From positions 1 through 8,830 of the forward strand of contig JACZWF010000052.1 in assembly GCA_022572285.1 (NCBI GenBank): 8,830 bases of DNA, read 5' to 3'. The notes beneath the pieces were generated by a model. That model made no database searches. It was given only the letters and a program-made list of their open reading frames with translations, and was not told the origin of the DNA. Below are positions 6,423 to 8,830 of the stretch, in pieces (position 1 is the stretch's first letter; each line of letters opens with the position of its first letter). A program made the position numbers and the translations under genes. Source of the stretch: Nitrososphaerota archaeon (lineage in GTDB: Archaea; Thermoproteota; Nitrososphaeria; Nitrososphaerales; UBA57).

Positions 6423-7337
6423 CTACCTTAGGATTTGAATTGTGATGTTTCCGTTCGCTGCTCGCAGAAGAAGCGTTATCGTCTCAGTTTCTGGTATACC
6501 TTGCAATTCTGCGACCAGTCTACCGGGAGATTGTCCTGAGGGGCCGCCTATCCAATCTACCCTACCGTTAATAGTGGTGGCATCGACGCGTATCCCGCTA
6601 CTTTCTCGTAGGGTTACACTAATCGCGCCGTTCTGAGTCCTTAGGTCGTAATCTCCTCCTCCAGACGCAATAACGTCGATCGCTCCATTATTCGTTTCGA
6701 TTTTCACCTCTTTTGCCCTAATAACCCCATTTACTCTCCCATTTAATGTCTCTGCCTGAATATCATCAAACTCGACATCATTGAGAACGATTGCACCATT
6801 TAGAGTAGCGCGCGCCACGAGAACAGAACCGTGAAGCTGCCTCACTTCAATCCTACCATTTAGTGTGGACAAGTCAAGATCGTAGGAGATGTCTGCCGGA
6901 ACTAGGGCTTCCAAATGCACCTCGGCTGCTCTACCCACAAGATTTGTTCTCCTAGTTACGAAAAGCGAGACGGTATCTCTTCCACCAGGATCGAGTGAAG
7001 CTGCAAAACTAATATCGACGTTATCAATCTGAGATCTTCGCCCCACCATAGTAATAGTGACGGTTAGGTCATTACCACTCGTCGGAATAAGAGTCACACG
7101 ACCATTGAAATTTGAGAATTCAATGATAGCTTCCTCACCTGTAAGAGTCGCCGACCGAGTCTCTGATTCTTCAAACTCTAGGCGGCCACCCGAACCTGGA
7201 ATGAATGAGCCTGCAAGAAGGCTGGAGATGAGAAACCATGAAACTAGTGCTATGGAAGCAATTATCCCAATTGCCACAATTAGGACGACTTGAATATCAG
7301 TGATACCTCTAGAACTTCGGGATCTACCATTTATCAA
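6423..7337 (-). CDS. DUF4097-like repeat protein with pilin-like N-terminal anchor
   Basis: 304 residues. The N-terminus has short basic residues, SRG at 9-11, then an unbroken hydrophobic helix (ITDIQVV onward, about 12-41). This matches the layout of archaeal class III (prepilin/archaellin) signals, which are cut after the Gly. The rest is a repetitive beta structure with NG turns at residues 78, 160, 180, 199, 217, 236, 257 and 295. The five consecutive steps from 160 to 257 are 18-21 residues, and most carry the form T-x-NG-R/A-I/V. This is the signature of DUF4097, a right-handed beta-repeat domain found in bacterial envelope-stress and surface proteins. The TTG start overlaps the upstream stop codon (TTGA) and has AAGGA 6 nt upstream; no in-frame ATG is near. 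Likely displayed on the cell exterior, possibly assembled. The role is unknown; the coupled partner is the membrane protein encoded just before it. Confidence 0.88.
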   Translation of the reverse strand: MINGRSRSSRGITDIQVVLIVAIGIIASIALVSWFLISSLLAGSFIPGSGGRLEFEESETRSATLTGEEAIIEFSNFNGRVTLIPTSGNDLTVTITMVGRRSQIDNVDISFAASLDPGGRDTVSLFVTRRTNLVGRAAEVHLEALVPADISYDLDLSTLNGRIEVRQLHGSVLVARATLNGAIVLNDVEFDDIQAETLNGRVNGVIRAKEVKIETNNGAIDVIASGGGDYDLRTQNGAISVTLRESSGIRVDATTINGRVDWIGGPSGQSPGRLVAELQGIPETETITLLLRAANGNITIQILR

Positions 7338-8206
7338 GAAGGTTCCTTGCCAAGTTGCTTGCTAGGCTGCTTGGTTTTACCCTCAAGATTTGTTATTAGC
7401 TCATCTTCCCACTTTACATGATGTTTGAAGTGATTATTAGGATCAGTGATGAGCGTATACAACCAATATATTCCGAATAATCCTAGGGTGACAACCGTTA
7501 ACACCAAGTATAATACAAAAGACCTATCAGGGATCGGATCTAGACGTCTCTCAGGAATTCCGCCCAGCCCAAGCTTATCTAATACCTTATTCGTATCCTC
7601 GACAAAGCCAATTTCTCTTATTTCATGCCGTCTATAATCCGTACCTAGGAAGTATAGAATATAGAGAATAGCAAAAAGATTGACGAAGGGAATGATCGTT
7701 AGAATTGCCCATAGTCCAGCGCTTTTCTCTACCTCTTCGTACCTTACATCTCTAACACTCCTTTCAAGGGATGAGACACCTGTCTCAATATCAACCCCCT
7801 TCTTTTTGCCTGAAACGCTCTGCAGATACTTAATCATATCTTCTGTGAATCGAGATTGCCGAGCAAAGTGCTTGTTGCGTCTATTTATCAAGAGATAGAA
7901 TAAGTAGACGTATAGTAGTGTGGAAATTAGTCCACCGAGGAATCCTATTCCAATAACGGCGAAGAAAGGGAAGAATGTTCCGACAGAACCAGGAGCAAGA
8001 CCGAGGCCGGGGACAAATCCAACCCCCGGTTCGAAAGTCATAGACGCCGTCGATATTGCGAGGACACTTGCAATGATGCTAGTAATAACGGAGACTCCTA
8101 CACCAACAAGAGGAAGGAGTATCCAAAAAATAGGAACGATCTTATCAGACGCGTCTCTCTCCCTAATATCCTGTCTCAGATTTTCAAGTGCCGAAGCCTC
8201 TGCCAA
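7334..8206 (-). CDS. Multi-span membrane protein with a thrice-repeated motif, DUF4234-like C-terminus
   Basis: 290 residues with about four hydrophobic segments (24-52, 74-107, 163-188, 230-253) and a charged C-terminal tail. The last segment, LTVVTLGLFGIYWLY, fits the DUF4234 family. After each of the last three membrane segments a similar polar stretch recurs: a Tyr-rich helix end, a basic/polar patch with His (113, 194, 259), then an Glu-Asp pair (122-123, 203-204, 267-268) eight or nine residues later and a Leu-containing helix. A Gly/Pro-rich loop (about 57-73) separates the first two hydrophobic segments. The TTG start is supported by CTATAAATA about 33 nt upstream and by an in-frame stop further up; there is no close ribosome-binding site, implying a very short leader. 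First gene of a two-gene operon overlapping the DUF4097-like gene by 4 nt. Specific function unknown. Confidence 0.85.
   Translation of the reverse strand: MAEASALENLRQDIRERDASDKIVPIFWILLPLVGVGVSVITSIIASVLAISTASMTFEPGVGFVPGLGLAPGSVGTFFPFFAVIGIGFLGGLISTLLYVYLFYLLINRRNKHFARQSRFTEDMIKYLQSVSGKKKGVDIETGVSSLERSVRDVRYEEVEKSAGLWAILTIIPFVNLFAILYILYFLGTDYRRHEIREIGFVEDTNKVLDKLGLGGIPERRLDPIPDRSFVLYLVLTVVTLGLFGIYWLYTLITDPNNHFKHHVKWEDELITNLEGKTKQPSKQLGKEPS
7344..7348 (-). promoter_or_regulatory. Ribosome-binding site of the DUF4097-like gene
   Basis: AAGGA on the complement, 6 nt before the TTG at 7337 and inside the end of the upstream gene. Together with the TTGA start/stop overlap it supports TTG as the real start. 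Confidence 0.6.
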
Positions 8207-8234
8207 CCCAGCCGGGATGGTGTTAAATGTCCAT

Positions 8235-8243
8235 TATTTATAG
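8235..8243 (-). promoter_or_regulatory. TATA box of the two-gene operon
   Basis: CTATAAATA on the complement, the best TATA match in the window, centred about 33 nt before the TTG at 8206. It predicts transcription starting about 6 nt ahead of the start codon and driving both genes (8206 to 6423). Confidence 0.65.
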
Positions 8244-8414
8244 GTTCTCTTGGATGGATCTCACTAGGTTAAGTCCTTCAGAGTAAAATTCTTGAATACA
8301 AACAAGAGTATTGCGTTGCACGAGCTTTAGTTCTACCCAAGGAATAACCCTGACTGTAGGTGAGTGCCGCTCCTACATAGACTAGACTTGGCAGGCATGC
8401 TCTCATTCAACCAT

Positions 8415-8429
8415 CGTGCGCGCGCGCGC
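8415..8429. repeat. Alternating pyrimidine-purine (CG) tract
   Basis: CGTGCGCGCGCGCGC, 15 bases of strict pyrimidine-purine alternation, 12 of them pure GC dinucleotides. It stands out from the moderate-GC flanking sequence. Such tracts are self-complementary and prone to left-handed (Z) DNA. Confidence 0.8.
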
Positions 8430-8571
8430 TCATCAAGGAACCTCCTAAAACAGATCCTACTTCTCTTCTCGCCATTTCTTGTAATCTATGTCACCATATC
8501 ATTGTCCAGCCTTTAGTACTTTGCAGCAAACCAGCCCGATGTATCCAGGACGTGGATTATATTGAATCTAT

Positions 8572-8830
8572 CTAAGAGAAGAGCTCTGTCCCGGGGTAGA
8601 ACGATGACCATGCAAACCAAAATTCCGCAGCACTAGGCAATCGAACAAGTTTCTTTCCAGCATTATCGCCTGACAACCCAAGACCCTCAAAAGACCATTC
8701 TGATCCGGTCTGCTTATCGAATAGTCTACCCCCAACTATCTCAAACTCCAGTACCACCCCGTCCAACATTCTATCAAATATTCTCGTAAGCCGATTTGAG
8801 ACTGCTCTAGAATCTCTCTCGCCTTCCGGC
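8572..8830 (-). CDS. DUF3179-family protein, C-terminal end only
   Basis: The frame is open from the right window edge to TAG at 8572-8574, so this is the last 85 or so residues of a longer protein. An internal ATG at 8769 is not the real start, since conserved sequence (RIFDRMLDG) precedes it. FDRMLDGVVLEFE, then LFDKQTGSEWSFEG, GKKLVRLPSAAEFWFAW and YPGT follow the C-terminal pattern of DUF3179: a strand pair, a D-x-x-TGS-x-W core, a Leu-Pro turn, then W-x-x-W/F and P-x-T. The biochemical role of the family is not established. The protein ends just after the P-x-T motif, as expected for family members. Promoter and N-terminus lie outside the window. Confidence 0.85.
   Translation of the reverse strand, partial: PEGERDSRAVSNRLTRIFDRMLDGVVLEFEIVGGRLFDKQTGSEWSFEGLGLSGDNAGKKLVRLPSAAEFWFAWSSFYPGTELFS

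Larger units (their letters stand above)
8207..8571. other. Gene-free region upstream of the two-gene operon
   Basis: 365 bp between the membrane-protein operon and the end of the DUF3179 gene, both on the - strand. It holds the CTATAAATA box at its left end and an alternating CG tract at 8415-8429. No reading frame with protein character, tRNA or other structured RNA was recognised in the remainder. Confidence 0.6.

Noticed and set aside
7920..8243. 107-codon + strand frame opposite the membrane protein
   Set aside because: Antisense to the N-terminal half of the repeat membrane protein; Pro/Thr-rich low-complexity shadow of its Gly-rich codons.

Overview
The window looks archaeal. TATA-like boxes about 27-34 nt upstream of start codons, leaderless or very short leaders at transcription-unit starts, Shine-Dalgarno sequences mainly at internal operon genes, frequent TTG starts (2597, 7337, 8206) and an archaeal pilin-like N-terminus all point that way. 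Phylum cannot be fixed by eye. A Nitrososphaeria- or Bathyarchaeia-like member of the Thermoproteota is a guess. No mobile element, CRISPR array, tRNA or rRNA was found. || Left part (2-2597): the 3' part of an aldo/keto reductase on the + strand faces a two-gene ABC-2 exporter operon on the - strand, with the ATPase (TTG start, leaderless promoter) first and the permease 5 nt behind it. || Middle (2598-4975): a 433-bp gene-free divergent region is followed by two + strand genes, a small three-helix membrane protein and a PH-like-domain protein with an acidic tail. Converging on them, with a bulged stem-loop between, is a - strand gene for a membrane-anchored coiled-coil protein. It is interrupted by a single in-frame TAA although the frame and heptad pattern continue unbroken on both sides. 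|| Right part (5069-8830): a class I SAM-dependent methyltransferase (- strand) and a small anchored beta-domain protein (+ strand) are divergently arranged. Converging on the latter is a two-gene operon with a 4-nt TTGA overlap. It encodes a multi-span membrane protein with a motif repeated three times (last copy DUF4234-like) and then a DUF4097-like repeat protein whose N-terminus resembles an archaeal class III (type IV pilin-like) signal. At the right edge is the C-terminal end of a DUF3179-family protein, running off the window. || Several of the proteins are predicted to be membrane-anchored or surface-facing, so the window reads as an envelope-related accessory stretch. The best candidate for something undescribed is the coupled pair at 6423-8206; the best anomaly is the in-frame stop at 4730-4732. 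No complete known defence or metabolic system is present.
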